Below are positions 22,501 through 33,445 of a DNA stretch of 64,000 nt, piece after piece. Position numbers and translations under genes: made by a program. The stretch comes from Mugil cephalus (taxonomy: Eukaryota; Chordata; Actinopteri; Mugiliformes; Mugilidae), in NCBI RefSeq assembly GCF_022458985.1, contig NC_061783.1, positions 16,747,913-16,811,912 on the forward strand, in the 5' to 3' direction. Numbering within the stretch: the stretch's first letter is position 1; every line of letters starts with the position of its first letter. A model generated the notes under the pieces. It had not been told where the DNA came from and made no database searches. It worked only from the letters and a program-made list of their open reading frames with translations.

Positions 22501-24235
22501 TGAAAAAACGATTTAAACTGTTACTTTAATATGACTTAAATCGATGAGTCACATTCATTACGTTGAGACAACTATTGCAACAGTTGATTTCAACAACGAA
22601 TCCATCATTTCAGCTAAATTACTGTTTCATTATTCATTATCCAGTTAAATTCAATGCTTTAACAAATGTAGCAAACTAATTTCATGTAAGGCAAGCTAGC
22701 TATTAACTGTTTGATCGGGCTACTTTTAGCTAAAAGATCATTTTAAGGTAACAAATTGGGTGATTTTAGAAAAAATTACCTGATTTAACTATGTTTTTCA
22801 ACGGTGTATCTATAGTTTTTGCTAAGTGTTTGCCAAGTCATTCTCCTTAGCTAGTCCTGGAACTTATCCATACATTTGGGAACCTTATGTTAAGTAAACT
22901 ATTTATCCGTTACTTTGAATTACGCACCAAGCTACAAGTCATATTCAATATGAAAACCGTTGACGTCCAACATTTGTCTCTGCCTGAGTGAGTTGACTCC
23001 GACATTTTTCAAAGCTCTAACGGTGCAGTGACCTGTCAACCAATCGAGTGCATTAGTTGCACCAGTTAACTTTAAAATGAGGAACTTCAAGAACAATTGA
23101 GCCCAGTGTAGCTTTCCACGCTTGGCCTGTTTGGAACGACTTGCTACTTGTAGCATGACCAGAGCACTAGGCAACTCATTTGATTATTTCATTAGGTCAT
23201 TTCGTCAGGTCACACCTGAATTAACTCACTCAACTGCCTATTTTACCAATGCAGTCATAGACTGAGCTGACTCATTATTTCTTCATCAACTTACATCCAA
23301 ATATTGTGGCTTAGTAATGACTTGAGGTCTTTAAATTGATCTATTTTCAGGTGAAATACCTAATATAACTATGCTGTCAACTTCTCATCTAAACCATGTC
23401 AATTTCCTCTATCCCAAAACGTTTTGGTAATGTGTGTTTACTGGTGGATGGTAAATTATTAGCTTTGTCGCGGTACGGTCCACAGGTTTCCTTTAAGTCC
23501 TGTGGTCCCCGAAATGAGGCAAACCTGAGTCCTCATGATGTCTCTGTTCAAACACAAGGTTTGAGTCGAGTGAACACACCCAGTCAGACAACAACCCCAA
23601 GCTCTCAACACACCCAGCTGAGCCCATTTCAATAAAGTATGACACACACTTGTCAAACAGAAAAGTCAAAACATGTCGAAATTAATTTTTTTGTTTTGTT
23701 TTTTACAACAACAAAACGTGTTCAACTAAATATAATGTATGTTTCCAGGGAGGAAAAACATTTTCAAGGAAAATCTAAAAGCCAATTTAACATGGTTCAA
23801 TCACCTAAAACTAGAAAACAGAAATATGAGAATATGCGCAAACTTTAAGACACAACAAACTCAATTTAAAAGCAAAACAGTAAAACAGCCTAATATAGAA
23901 ACAGTTTAATTAGTAAACGCCCTGTCTGACTTGAATTGTCTGTTTTAATAACTTTTATTTTGCGAGATTTTTTTTTCTCTGAGAATCCGCCCTCTAGAGA
24001 AGACACACCAAAGTCCATGTAAAAAAACGTGGATTTTAGAAAACTAAGCTATAAATCTAACACGTTCACTCTGAAATAAGCTTTACATTTTAATAACTTC
24101 AGTTTGAGTTAGAAGAGTTACTTTTAAAAACAAAAAAAAAAAAACGTGCATTTCTAACTTAATAAATAATAACTTATTCTTACCGAGTGCAACGCAGAAC
24201 CCGACTGCAAAGAGCTGGAGGATAATTCTGTTCAT
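13557..24235 (-). CDS. Ly6/uPAR-family GPI-anchored three-finger protein (copy 4), complete, with a long first intron
   Basis: Exons 24235-24184 (52 nt), 15493-15383 (111 nt) and 13786-13557 (230 nt) join in phase 1 to 131 codons (130 residues). Exon 1 is the signal peptide MNRIILQLFAVGFCVAL. Exon 2 has LKCYKC, SLC, TTC and EHC. Exon 3 has KGC, AKC and KCCNTDLCN, giving the ten Ly6 cysteines. Sequons NKT and NAT are visible. The tail (GLSLALASISALFVATYVV) fits a GPI signal. Intron 1 is 8,690 bases, far longer than the 0.3-0.8 kb introns of the other copies. I joined exon 1 to exon 2 because phase, exon size and the lack of any other free first or second exon between them all agree. An undetected additional gene in the long intron cannot be fully excluded. 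Function is unknown beyond family membership. Confidence 0.82.
14635..14960. repeat. Degenerate dispersed repeat block C (in intron 2 of Ly6 copy 4)
   Basis: Clearest block of the family: TTTAGCTAACAGCTTAA, TAGCTAACTACTTCTTTTTCATTACG, TTTAGCTAATTGTTATTTAAC, TTTAGCTAACAGTTTAAAC, TAGCTAACTACTTCTGTTTCATCAC and TTTAGCTAACCATTTCAACC recur about every 30-60 bases. The repeat units alternate a TTTAGCTAAC word with a CTTC/TTCA-rich word. Confidence 0.5.
19868..19965. repeat. Fish interspersed repeat (GCGCCTTTTC...ACACTCGAAGCGCTTTACA)
   Basis: 'tgtagcgccttttcacagac' then 'actcgaagcgctttacaatt', then 'cattcattcgctcgcacagtcacacc'. This is the familiar fish repeat in which 'GCGCTTTTC ... CACTCAAAGCGCTTTACA ... 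CATTCACACA' is repeated genome-wide. It is an annotation by memory of the pattern and has no coding content. Confidence 0.5.
20120..20614. mobile_element. Internally deleted Tc1/mariner-like transposon (copy 1 of 3)
   Basis: The left end reads 'acaccaattagccacaacat', then TAAAACCACTGACAGGAGAAG. The right end is 'aaggtggtcataatgttgtg' followed by 'catgatcggcgtata', whose reverse complement matches the left end. Between them are relics of the 3' half of a Tc1 transposase gene, for example 'ttctgttgggaaacttttga', 'ggcctccaaaattcactgga' and 'ctctgatgagtcacagctgt'. Most of the transposase, including the DNA-binding half, is missing. This is a non-autonomous fossil. Flanking TA dinucleotides are consistent with Tc1 target duplication. 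Confidence 0.75.
22680..22930. repeat. Degenerate dispersed repeat block D
   Basis: Words such as CAAGCTAGCTATTAACTGTTTGATC, GCTACTTTTAGCTAAAAGATC, TTCTCCTTAGCTAGTCC and AAACTATTTATCCGTTACTTT belong to the same family as blocks A-C but are more diverged. It lies inside intron 1 of Ly6 copy 4. Confidence 0.3.
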
Positions 24236-24324
24236 CTTGGCGCAAAGGACGAGAATCACGCGACAACAAAGTGCACTTTTCAGAAGGACAGCAAGGACCC
24301 AGACCGTTATAATCTCGATCAAAC

Positions 24325-24410
24325 GATGAATTTATTTTCCGCCATGGCTGCATTTATCCAGCCCTCTCTCCTCCTCCCTCCGCATCCACAAGGTCTCCGC
24401 TATCCAATCA
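24325..24410 (-). promoter_or_regulatory. Candidate promoter of Ly6 copy 4
   Basis: Upstream of the ATG at 24235, the minus strand has GGATAAATGC (24351-24359, TATA-like), and 45 bases further upstream CTGATTGGATAG with an ATTGG (inverted CCAAT) box at 24404-24408. Between them is a pyrimidine/purine-biased stretch. Spacing is typical of an RNA polymerase II core promoter; no start site can be proven. Confidence 0.4.
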
Positions 24411-26212
24411 GAGGCGTCCATCCGGGACATCCAACCGCCTCTCACCTGAACAGGTGAAGAAGTATTGCGTTACAGCAGGGAGTTCATACGGTCTAAAGTT
24501 TTATGCCATTTTAACCCATTTAATTAAGGCAAATCTCTCCATTACTGCATCTTATGAAACGCACCAAAACAGCCATGCCAGGTATTTGGCAACTTGCAGT
24601 TCTTTTCCTGATAATCTTTATGTCAACTGTTCCCTCAACGGGCTCACAAAGGTTTTCTGTTTCCTATAGTTAAGCCACCAAAAGCCACAGCATTATCTAA
24701 AAAATGCAAACCTCAAAAGACGTGTTTTCTCATGATAAGCTGGAATTTAGTTTATTTTCCTCTTCTTTTTTTCTTTTTTTCACACTTACTCGTATTTCAA
24801 CAGATGAAACAATTGTGGAGTTAAAAAATGTCACAACGAGAAGAAACATTCCTTCATCTCTCAACTCAGACTGCAAATATATTTGTTAATTGACAGCGAC
24901 CACCTCATATAAGGATAAAAATGTCTGGAGCCTCCAGTCAGCTGTCTTAAATGAGAATCACTTGATAGAGGGACGAGTTTTAAAGACGTGTTCTGTGTTC
25001 TTTGCCCAATGATAAACTAAATAAGTGAACAACAGTGTATTTCTGTTCCTCCTCAGCAGACCGACAAGGGCAGGTCATTGTATTCCACTTCCATCGTAAG
25101 CCCCCCCGCCTCTCCCCACTTTGCTTTTTTATCAGGAAAACAAAGGAAACTATTCAGTCAGTCCCTCATTGGAAACCTACCTTAAACCTATTTTTGTAGC
25201 TTCTGCAACAATTAATCATGAGTTGCTTTAACATTTTAAATGTCCGAGTCTTTGTAAAGTAGTAAAACATTATGAGACTGGACTGTAACTGAACAATAGC
25301 ACAGTATTTGACCATCAGGTGTTAAATACAAACCGCAGAAACACCCATTGACATTTGTAGTTTTCTATTTTCTGCATTTTTTTAAAAAAAGAAAAAGGTA
25401 CACAGATAGAAAAGGAATGTCTGATTCAATAACCTGATGACTAATTTTACACTAAAGAGCCTTTTGACCTTTTCTTGTACGTATATGCAACACCTTTATC
25501 TCAATAAAGTGACTAATGCTGCTTTATGAAAAAACAAAAAAACAAAACAAGTACTTGAATTGAAGGACACGCCCAACGCCAATTCATTAGGTACGCTCTT
25601 GAAAACTTATATAACGTTCCTGTGATGAACCCCCCTGTCATGACTGTCACAGTGATCTATTTATGTCGAAACGGCGTCAGAAAAGTGGTGATAAAACATG
25701 TGTCATCATTAAGGAGGGTAAGTGGTTTCTGTATCATTACAGCCCAATAACCTGGTAAATGAGGAGGCTTTATTACAAAATATAAAACTGTCCCCGTCTG
25801 TGTTCGAAGTCTCCGTGTCAACGTGGATGTTGGAAAAACTGGAATCTGAAAAGTCACTCCCAGCTAAAGTTGTCAGACAAATGAAATAAAAAAAATAAAC
25901 ATATGAAGTGTAGTTACTATAAGAAATATTCACCATTTGGCTGCACCTCATTTAGATTAGATCAATCATGTCAAAAAGGGCAGAAAACTTCATAGTGTAT
26001 ATACTTAGTTACATTACATTTGTAATATATATAATAAAGTGATGGACAATGTATGAGAATCTCAGTTTTGCTGCCAATTTGCAAAAGAAACAACATGATA
26101 TACACTATATATCGTACACATTTCATGTTTTACACGCATTCTTCACACATTTAACCCTTAATATTTGTATTTAACTCTTTATATCACACATATGTATCCA
26201 CATATACATGAT

Positions 26213-26300
26213 ATCTGAATCAGAATCAGAAAAAAACTTCATTTATCCTTGAGGGGCAACTACAAGGGTGAAGAGCGGTACATAAAAGTGAAGAAATACA
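26213..26300 (+). repeat. Fish interspersed repeat tail (AATCAGAATCAG...TTCATTTATCC...GAGGGGCAA)
   Basis: 'gaatcagaatcagaaaaaaa' then 'cttcatttatccttgagggg', 'caactac'. This matches the widespread fish pattern of repeated AATCAG units followed by TTTAT...CC and a G-rich word. A similar 'TTCAATTCA...TTTATTTGTCCCC' block is at 58886-58930. Confidence 0.45.
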
Positions 26301-27631
26301 CAAAGAAAGGTGGGCAAAAACTGCATGTTGTGTTCAATATTCGGTACAGCAATAAATAATGTGATTAAATTAAGAGTGATGCTGTAACATTGCACCTGAG
26401 CCAGCTAGCTTAAATGAGGCTCAGAGCCGTCAACATGTAAGAAGAAAAGCTGAGTGAAACATTCGCAGATGCAGGAAAAGTCGCTGAGATGGAGACCGTG
26501 TGGGAAACATAGAGAACAATGAACCGACGGGGGAAACATAACAACGCAGACAAAGGAGCAACCGCACACACACAAAAAAAAAAAGGTGTCCGAGGGATAC
26601 AAAACCAGCACACAAAGGTTGCCTGGTGCACAATTAAATCATTGTGCTAATAAGTAAATAAATAAATAAAATAGCTAGAACAGCGCGGCACGGCACTCAA
26701 TCTCCTGAGGGCGGGAAGGAAGCGGGTGAAGCTGAAACCGAAGAGGCCGCTGAGCAGACGTCAGCAGATGGACGGATGAGCTGGGGGCTGTAAAACAGAG
26801 CTCAGGTTCACTTTTAATGTGGAGACTCCTCTTATTTCTTTTCCATCCCTGTGTCGATTTAAAAAAAACTAGGCGGGGACGAACCTCAAATGTAAAATAT
26901 GTGAAACGTGAGCCTCAAGCTAGTGAGCCTGACCCGTTTACCGCGCTTTTAAACCTCGGAAATGGCAAATGTTTTATCTTTGAACGCTCTTTGTCCACCC
27001 GGTGTTGGAGCAAACGGGCTGAATATAAATGTGTTTGACTGAGGCAGGGAGGTGTCCGCGCGGCCTGAGTCACAGCGAGGAGACACTTGTTCAGCATCAG
27101 CAGGTCGTGACTTGCACGGAGCCTGTGCTCAAATATTTTTGTCTGTGTGCGTTCGTCCCCGACTGTTTGCAAACAGCAAAGAATTTAATGAATGACTGAC
27201 GAGGAGGGGGAGCCGCGGGCGAAGCGACGCTGCCCCTCGTGTTTGACCACATCAGTCACGGTGACAAGAGGGTTCACGCGCCGTCGTTTCTATGGGAGAC
27301 GCTTAATGATTACCTCCGACTTCAGAGGAGAGCGCGATCTGTTTTGTTTAATGTTTTCTTTTTTCAGCTGAAGGGGGGGGAGAACGGTTATGAAATGTCA
27401 TATCCAGCATTTTGAAATGCTTTGCTGAGAGGGAGGCTGCTCGGGCTCGGTGAAACGGCTCCATTGTTTTGCCCACAGATCCTTTCGGCGTTTCTCAACC
27501 CTTGTGTCTCGGAAAGAGGGCGTGAGGCAGAAACAGGTCAATCTGAGCCTTATTCCATCAGTCACAGCAGTGACAAGTCCTCGGGAAACAAAAGGAAGGG
27601 CAAGGGTTCTCCTCCTTCACTGGGGTGCATG

Positions 27632-27842
27632 CACACCGATCAGCCACAACATTAAAACCTACAGGCCACACGAAGAAGGCAGGTTGATAGCCTTCCGGCA
27701 TCACCGATTAGACAATTCCAGGTGTTTCTGCTCTGGGGAAACTTTTGGACCTGGTTTTCATTTGTGTGGATGTTCCTAGACCAGACCAGACACACCCACC
27801 ACACAGCATATGACACTCCCCACCAGGATGCAGCCTGACGCA

Positions 27843-27882
<40 letters not shown>

Positions 27883-28022
27883 TTAGGAAGAACTCCCCAC
27901 AAAAAAAAAAAAAACATGAAAAACAGCACAAGGTGTTTACCTGGGCTCCGAATTCACTAGATCCCAACTATCTGTGGGATGATCCACCAAGGCCCCTCCC
28001 CTCAACCCACAGGATCCCCCCT
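27632..28022. mobile_element. Deleted Tc1/mariner-like transposon (copy 2 of 3), right end missing
   Basis: The left end 'cacaccgatcagccacaaca' then TTAAAACCTACAGG is the same terminal sequence as in copies 1 and 3. Transposase-derived words follow: 'ctctggggaaacttttggac', 'atttgtgtggatgttcctag', 'ggctccgaattcactagatc' and 'ctatctgtgggatgatccac'. A CA microsatellite has expanded inside it. I do not find the right inverted repeat. Confidence 0.65.
27844..27876 (+). repeat. (CA)n microsatellite inside a Tc1 relic
   Basis: About 16 CA units between 'gcagcctgacgcaga' and 'aaacagtttaggaa'. At the homologous positions of Tc1 copy 3 (30050-30060) only 'caggcacacacgg' is present, so the array grew from a short CACACA seed in the element. 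Confidence 0.8.
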
Positions 28023-29898
28023 TAAATGCAAAGTTACATAACTACACCCATGAAAAATACGCTTTGTGTAGTCACAAACTGGTCGTTGCACCTGTATCCA
28101 GAAAAACAGTGGGATGAGTCAACGCTGAACGAAGCGCATAAAGAGACGCTCAAAGGTGAAGAGCAGAGGTGAGGCCGGGGAGTGTCGCCAGGCTACCGAG
28201 AGTGCAAACTTATTCTGAGAAAATAAAAGAGCAAAGGCTCTTTAAATCTTTTAAGAGCAGGGAGGAGACCGGGGTTCGGATGGAACAGTCATCGCCGCCA
28301 GCTGGACAGGTGCTTCGGTTTGTGTCGTTGCAAAAAGACAGTTGGAAAGACATAAAACAACCAGTCGAAGCCAACGTCTCTGCGGCTACGCCAGGACGAA
28401 CGTGGACGCTGAAGTGGCGGGAGTTAAATATAAATGAGCCAACGGGCCAGAAAACCTCAACCCCCACCCCAAACTAACACAATACCTTTCACTTCCTCAG
28501 TTGCTCGTGTGCGTCTCTGCCTTTTAAACTCACTACCGCTCCCACATCCTCCGGCCCCCTAACACGAGATTAGCCACATGCTCTGTGTGCGGGCATCTTT
28601 TTTTATTTTACATGGCCCAACGCCCTGCTGCTGAACGTCTGCCTTTTTGTTACATGAAACGTTGTTACGGATCCACCTGTTCCTGATTTTATTTGCCCGT
28701 ATTACATTTCTGCTATGACCATTTGTTTCAGCCGTGGCTCCATCGTCGACATTTCCCATTCAGGGTTTGTTTGAGCTTTGCATTAACGTCGGGTTACGTT
28801 TCATACATCGTTCAAGTGAAACATTGCATAGTACAGAGTTTTATTATCGTGCATTGATTTTTTTGTGTGTTTTTTTGTGCAGTGCCTCCTTTGTTGCTAA
28901 CTTTACATACACACTGTGTGCTCAGGGACAAAAGGAGGAGGGACATCGCATGAGTGAGGGGAACAAATAGTCATGTCTGTTGCGTGAGAAACACGATTTA
29001 GGATTTAGGATTTAGGAAGCTATAAAATCAGAGGAATTTTATTTTTCTTATTCTCCAATTCGGCTGCGGAGTGAACTGGATGCCAGAGTGTAGCCGCGTG
29101 CACGGGACGTTCAGTGAGATTTTCTTAATATCTTTTCAGCTTTTTTTGCACATAAATCTCTTGGTGCTAACATAAAGAAGTCCGCCTCCTCCACCAATCC
29201 CGCTGCTCTGGCCACACTCCCCACGGAGCTATTGTTTAGCAACTTATTTAACATACAGAGCATTTAGCATGCTAGTTAGCACACGACACACAACAGAACA
29301 ATGAGCATTGATATCATGCGAGTTAATTCTTCACGGGAGATTGTTTAACCAAATTTAGTTTGTTTGGTTAATTCTTTAAAATGCAGGAGCTGCTTCCGGG
29401 GAACAAAAGTATCAGCGTCACCTTCAACGCCTCTAAAAACTTTCACATCTGGGAAACGTGTCTCTGACCCGAGGCGGCTTCAACGATCTGAAGAGACTGA
29501 CTTCTAGTATTCTGAGCAAACATTGGACGTGTTTGCATACATGACATAAGATGAGGGCAGCGTGGAGCGTGGTGGCGTCACCTTCATGCACCTTCATGGG
29601 TGTGATGCACTGCAGCCGTGAGATGCGGGAAACAGGAAAACCCTGCTGGAAAAAATCGAAAACAAAAATGACATCATCCACAAGAGTCCTCCCATGTGGG
29701 ACGAGATGGTTCACAGTGAGGGTGAGGAAACTCATGAGCCCCAGCTGGGCTGTAAATAGAGAAAAACTGCTTGGTCCAGATAAGTAAAGATGATGAAAAA
29801 GATAACGGGCTCAGACTCATTAGGTGAGATGGGGGAGGACACACCCGCTATCACAGAAGGGTAAAGGACCTGGTGCACCTGGAGAAACCCACACAGAC

Positions 29899-30231
29899 AC
29901 ACCGATCAGCCACAACATTAAAACCACTGACAGGAGGAAGTGAACGACATCTTCTCACAGTTCGATGTTCTGCTGGGAAACTTTCAGACCTGGCATTCGT
30001 ATGGATATTACCCAGATATGTGTCCCCGCCCAACGGGATGCAGCCTGACACAGGCACACACGGAAAATGGTTTAGGAACGACTCAAAAAAAACATGAAGA
30101 ACGGCACAAGGTGTTGACCTGGCCTCAGAAAACCCATGTCCACTCTCCGATGAATCACAACTCTCATGGACGCACAGGGGAGACCTACACAATATTAGGA
30201 AGGGGAAGGTGGTCGTAATGTCATGCCTGTA
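29899..30231. mobile_element. Internally deleted Tc1/mariner-like transposon (copy 3 of 3)
   Basis: The left end is 'acaccgatcagccacaacat' then TAAAACCACTGACAGGAGG, the best-preserved of the three. Inside are 'tgttctgctgggaaactttc', 'gcattcgtatggatattacc', 'tgttgacctggcctcagaaa' and 'acctacacaatattaggaag'. The right end is 'aaggtggtcgtaatgtcatg' then CCTGT. Only scraps of the transposase 3' half remain. An A/T-rich duplication is not evident. Confidence 0.75.
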
Positions 30232-32089
30232 CAAACATGCACAGAAAGTCCCCCAGGTAAAGAAAAAAAAAAAAAAAAAAGAGAAAACTCCTCTGATAAG
30301 AACACGGAGGAGGCAGAGCTCTCCTCCAAACCAGCTGCCATCGACCTCAACGTGTCTCGTCAAGACTTTTCTCACATTCTTGCGAGACTCCCTCTCGAAA
30401 AAAAAAAAAAAAAGACGAGGTCAGCGTCAACGGCACATAGTTTTCTGAGCGTTCCTCGTGCGGTCTCTTTCTCTGCGGTGGGCGTATTAGCCTTCCCTAG
30501 GAAAATGGTGCAACGCTGCCTCTGGGTGTGGCGAAAGCAATGGATGAATATTCCCCCAGCAGCTTATTGCTCTGGAAACACACAAACACACAAACAGCAT
30601 CTTTATTGCCACTAAAAGATAATTGTTTATCATCCCACGTGCTCGTTACATGACTGCGCCGGCCATAAAATCGGGGGGTTCCTCTTCTCCGAGTTGCTGA
30701 GGAGGAGAGGAAGAGAAGGGCCCGTCCTCGAGCTGTGGTTTTGAAGTTACCTTTGAGTCATGGAGGAACCCTCTCGTGCTTTTCTGCCTCTGGAAAAACT
30801 GAGGCAGTCGTACACACACACACACACACATGAGGAACACTGAGTCCTGCCAACGACAGCAGTGGAGGAGCAGAGGAAGGGAAACAACACTTTTTCAGAG
30901 CCCAAACCGTGATGTCTGGAGATGTTTACGGCTCCGACTCAATGTGTCCAACTGCTTATTTTTAACTCTCTTTAGATCTGAAAGTTAATTTAGGAGAAAT
31001 TGCCGAAGCATGACTGAGATCTTATGATTTTTTTTTGTGTGTGTGTGTGTGTGTGTCATTGGTGTGTATTACCGCTGCTCCAAGTCATGTGAGATTGTCA
31101 TTGAAACCACACCCAGTCAGCAAAACATCGTCACCACAGGACACACACACGGAGGAAAAAAAAAAAAACAAAACAAGAACTTATTACGAATGAACCCGCG
31201 AACCCCTTCGCGCTCTTATGTAAAGTGCATCGAACCCTGAAATAAATGAAAAGGCAGAAGAATATGAAAAGAAAATAGAAGTTTATTGAGATTTCTGAAT
31301 CCTGCTCACCCTTCCACAGTAGCAGACGACAAAAAAAACAAAACATAACACATTTGTTAAAATCTGGACACATCCATGAGATCCAAAAGGAAAAAAAAAA
31401 ATCTATTGCAGTCACATGAAAAGTGGAAATGAGAGGGGATGATGAAGGGAAGGGGGCAGGGGAGGCCCGGTGATTTTCACGAAAACAAAAACAAAAGGCT
31501 GGCTGGTGGTCCGTCTGTGAACTTGGACATAAATAATGACTGTGCGCTGTGGAGAGACACCGACCGGGAGAGTGGAGCGGCGGAGTGAGCGGGAGGATTC
31601 AGATTGTCTAAATTCTCTGGGTCTCCTCGATCTTTACAAGAGGAGCTTGACATTTATTTATTTACTTGTTTTCCTTTGAGGGGCAGGGTATAAACTGTAG
31701 AGATGATGAATATGAAGTTACAGAGAGCAGGAGGTTAGCTTGGCCAAAAAAAAAAAAAAAAGTACAGGAAATACAAGGAAACCGCTCTAGCCTGGCTCCA
31801 CCATATTCTGCGACCACTTGCTTATTAAACTAAACTCTTCAACCTGCGGTTAAATGTCGTTATTCAGGCTTTATTTACCAACATTTTCTGCAGACCACAA
31901 TAAAAAAACAGCTGGAAACTCGACAATAATATTCAGCACTGTTACCTAAACACACTTAGGTACTTTATTTTATACATGTCCTCCTTTTAAAAGCCTGAAT
32001 GACTGATTATTTGATGTAAGGTCTGTGCAGCAGCAGCGCCCCCCTGTGGTCACAGAAGATAGTGGCTGAGACTGATGAGTGGCTTCACT

Positions 32090-32092
<3 letters not shown>

Positions 32093-32127
<35 letters not shown>
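32093..32127 (+). repeat. (GT)n microsatellite
   Basis: About 16 perfect GT units. If csnk2b uses the AATAAA near 31963 or 31282, this lies in its 3' UTR as CA repeats. Confidence 0.85.
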
Positions 32128-33445
32128 GGATTAAAAACAAACTATGTAACATGTTAATAAGTGAGCTGTTAAATTCAACCAGCACCCAAACAGCTCACAC
32201 ATTAACATGACGTTTGCTGAATACGTACAGAAATAAATGAATAGATGTTTTAACGGCTCACGGAAACACAACCTCCCAGTATAGTTACAATCCATTTCCC
32301 CCCCCCTTTTTTTTTTTTTTTAAACAGCTTCAACTAACGAACTCATTTAAAGCTTTAAACGATGCTAACTCCAAGCTAACTGCCTGCTAGCGGTAGCTTC
32401 ATACTCTACGTCCAGGCAAAATGCTGTTTCCGTAGCGGAGGAAACGTTTCAGAAAACTGTAGCACAGGTTGTATTCTCACTTTGGGACCAATACACACAC
32501 ACACACACACATACAGACACACACACAGGAGTTTGACACAGGCGTAGACAGCTGGAGAGGCGAATTACAAGTGTATTCATTCATAAATTCATATCAGTTT
32601 TATCTGTTCCTACTCTAGCGCCAAACGAAAAGCATCCGGGTGTTTCTCTGAACCTTAAGGCAAATTTAACACAACGCTTTTGTGCATCAGACAAAACCTA
32701 ATTTTACAAAAGAGAGAGATGCAGGGAAAACACCCAGCGTCCACGCCGTCTCTGAGAGTGTCGGTCTGAGTGTACGTATTTTGGGAATGGGAGTAAGGGG
32801 GAGGGAAGGGGGTCGACTACCAATGACAGAGGGTTGACCACCACTTTTTTTTTTTTTTTTTTTTTTAAACCAAACTGTGCCAAATACAGAACTAACACGG
32901 CGCCTCTTCCTTCAGATTTCTGTTAATCATAAAACCCCGTGGCCGCAGACAAATCATACTCTAGTGTCACCCTCCCACTCAACCACCCACCCACCCACCC
33001 ACGAGATAATCCTCTCCTCTGGGTGCTTGATAAATGAATGAACAGCAGCAGCAGTAGTGGTGTTGGTGATGTTGAGGAGGAGGAGCAGCAGCCCCGGTTT
33101 TGTTCATCCTCCTCTTACCTTCTGTTTTTGGCACGGGTGAGTTTGGTAAGTTACGTGCATGGAAAACCACAAAAACAAAAATGTGTGGCTGCATTTCTGT
33201 ACGTGTGTGCGTGCGTGTGTGTTTGTGTTTTTAAGATCATGGCTGTACGTTTGTTTTATGTCTCGCTCACACTCAAAAAATCTTTAGCATTTGCTCTAAA
33301 TTAAACCAAAATAATACAGTCTTCAGGGTGGGGAGGGGGGCATCTGAAGAGCTCTGTAAAACACAGGTGACCCCTCTCTCTCCTTCTGATGATAATCCTC
33401 TCCCGTCTTCTCTCTTTCTCTTTAAGAATCTTCTTCTTCTCGCTC

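Larger units (their letters stand above)
15494..24183. other. Intron 1 of Ly6 copy 4, no internal gene recognised
   Basis: An 8.7 kb intron containing a TTTATTTATTTATTTA tract (16510-16530), a SINE-like block (19868-19965), a deleted Tc1-like element (20120-20614) and a degenerate repeat block (22680-22930). A less AT-rich segment at about 18650-18920 has a TATAAG word on the plus strand but no coding exon I can support. Short open frames here show no domain signatures or splice-consistent partners. Confidence 0.5.
24411..33445. other. Nine-kilobase gap between Ly6 copy 4 and csnk2b, no gene recognised
   Basis: Contains a fish repeat tail (26213-26300), two deleted Tc1-like elements (27632-28022 and 29899-30231), several dinucleotide arrays (27844-27876, 30812-30830, 31037-31056, 32093-32127), homopolymers and an ACCC array (32978-33003). 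Minus-strand AATAAA words at 31282-31287 and near 31963 are possible poly(A) signals for csnk2b, which would give it a long 3' UTR. Open frames in this stretch are short and without recognisable domains. The less AT-rich part at 26690-28500 has no exon I can support. Confidence 0.5.

Noticed and set aside
25709-25951. Minus-strand frame near the promoter side of Ly6 copy 4 that might be an extra exon
   Set aside because: Has few cysteines, no signal peptide, and no fit to the 52/111/230-nt exon pattern.
26405-26633. Three overlapping open frames on the minus strand
   Set aside because: Low-complexity, no domain, no splice-compatible neighbours; coincidental lack of stops.
30209-30615. Lys-rich plus-strand open frames
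   Set aside because: They arise from A-run homopolymers at 30259-30278 and 30400-30413 next to a Tc1 relic.
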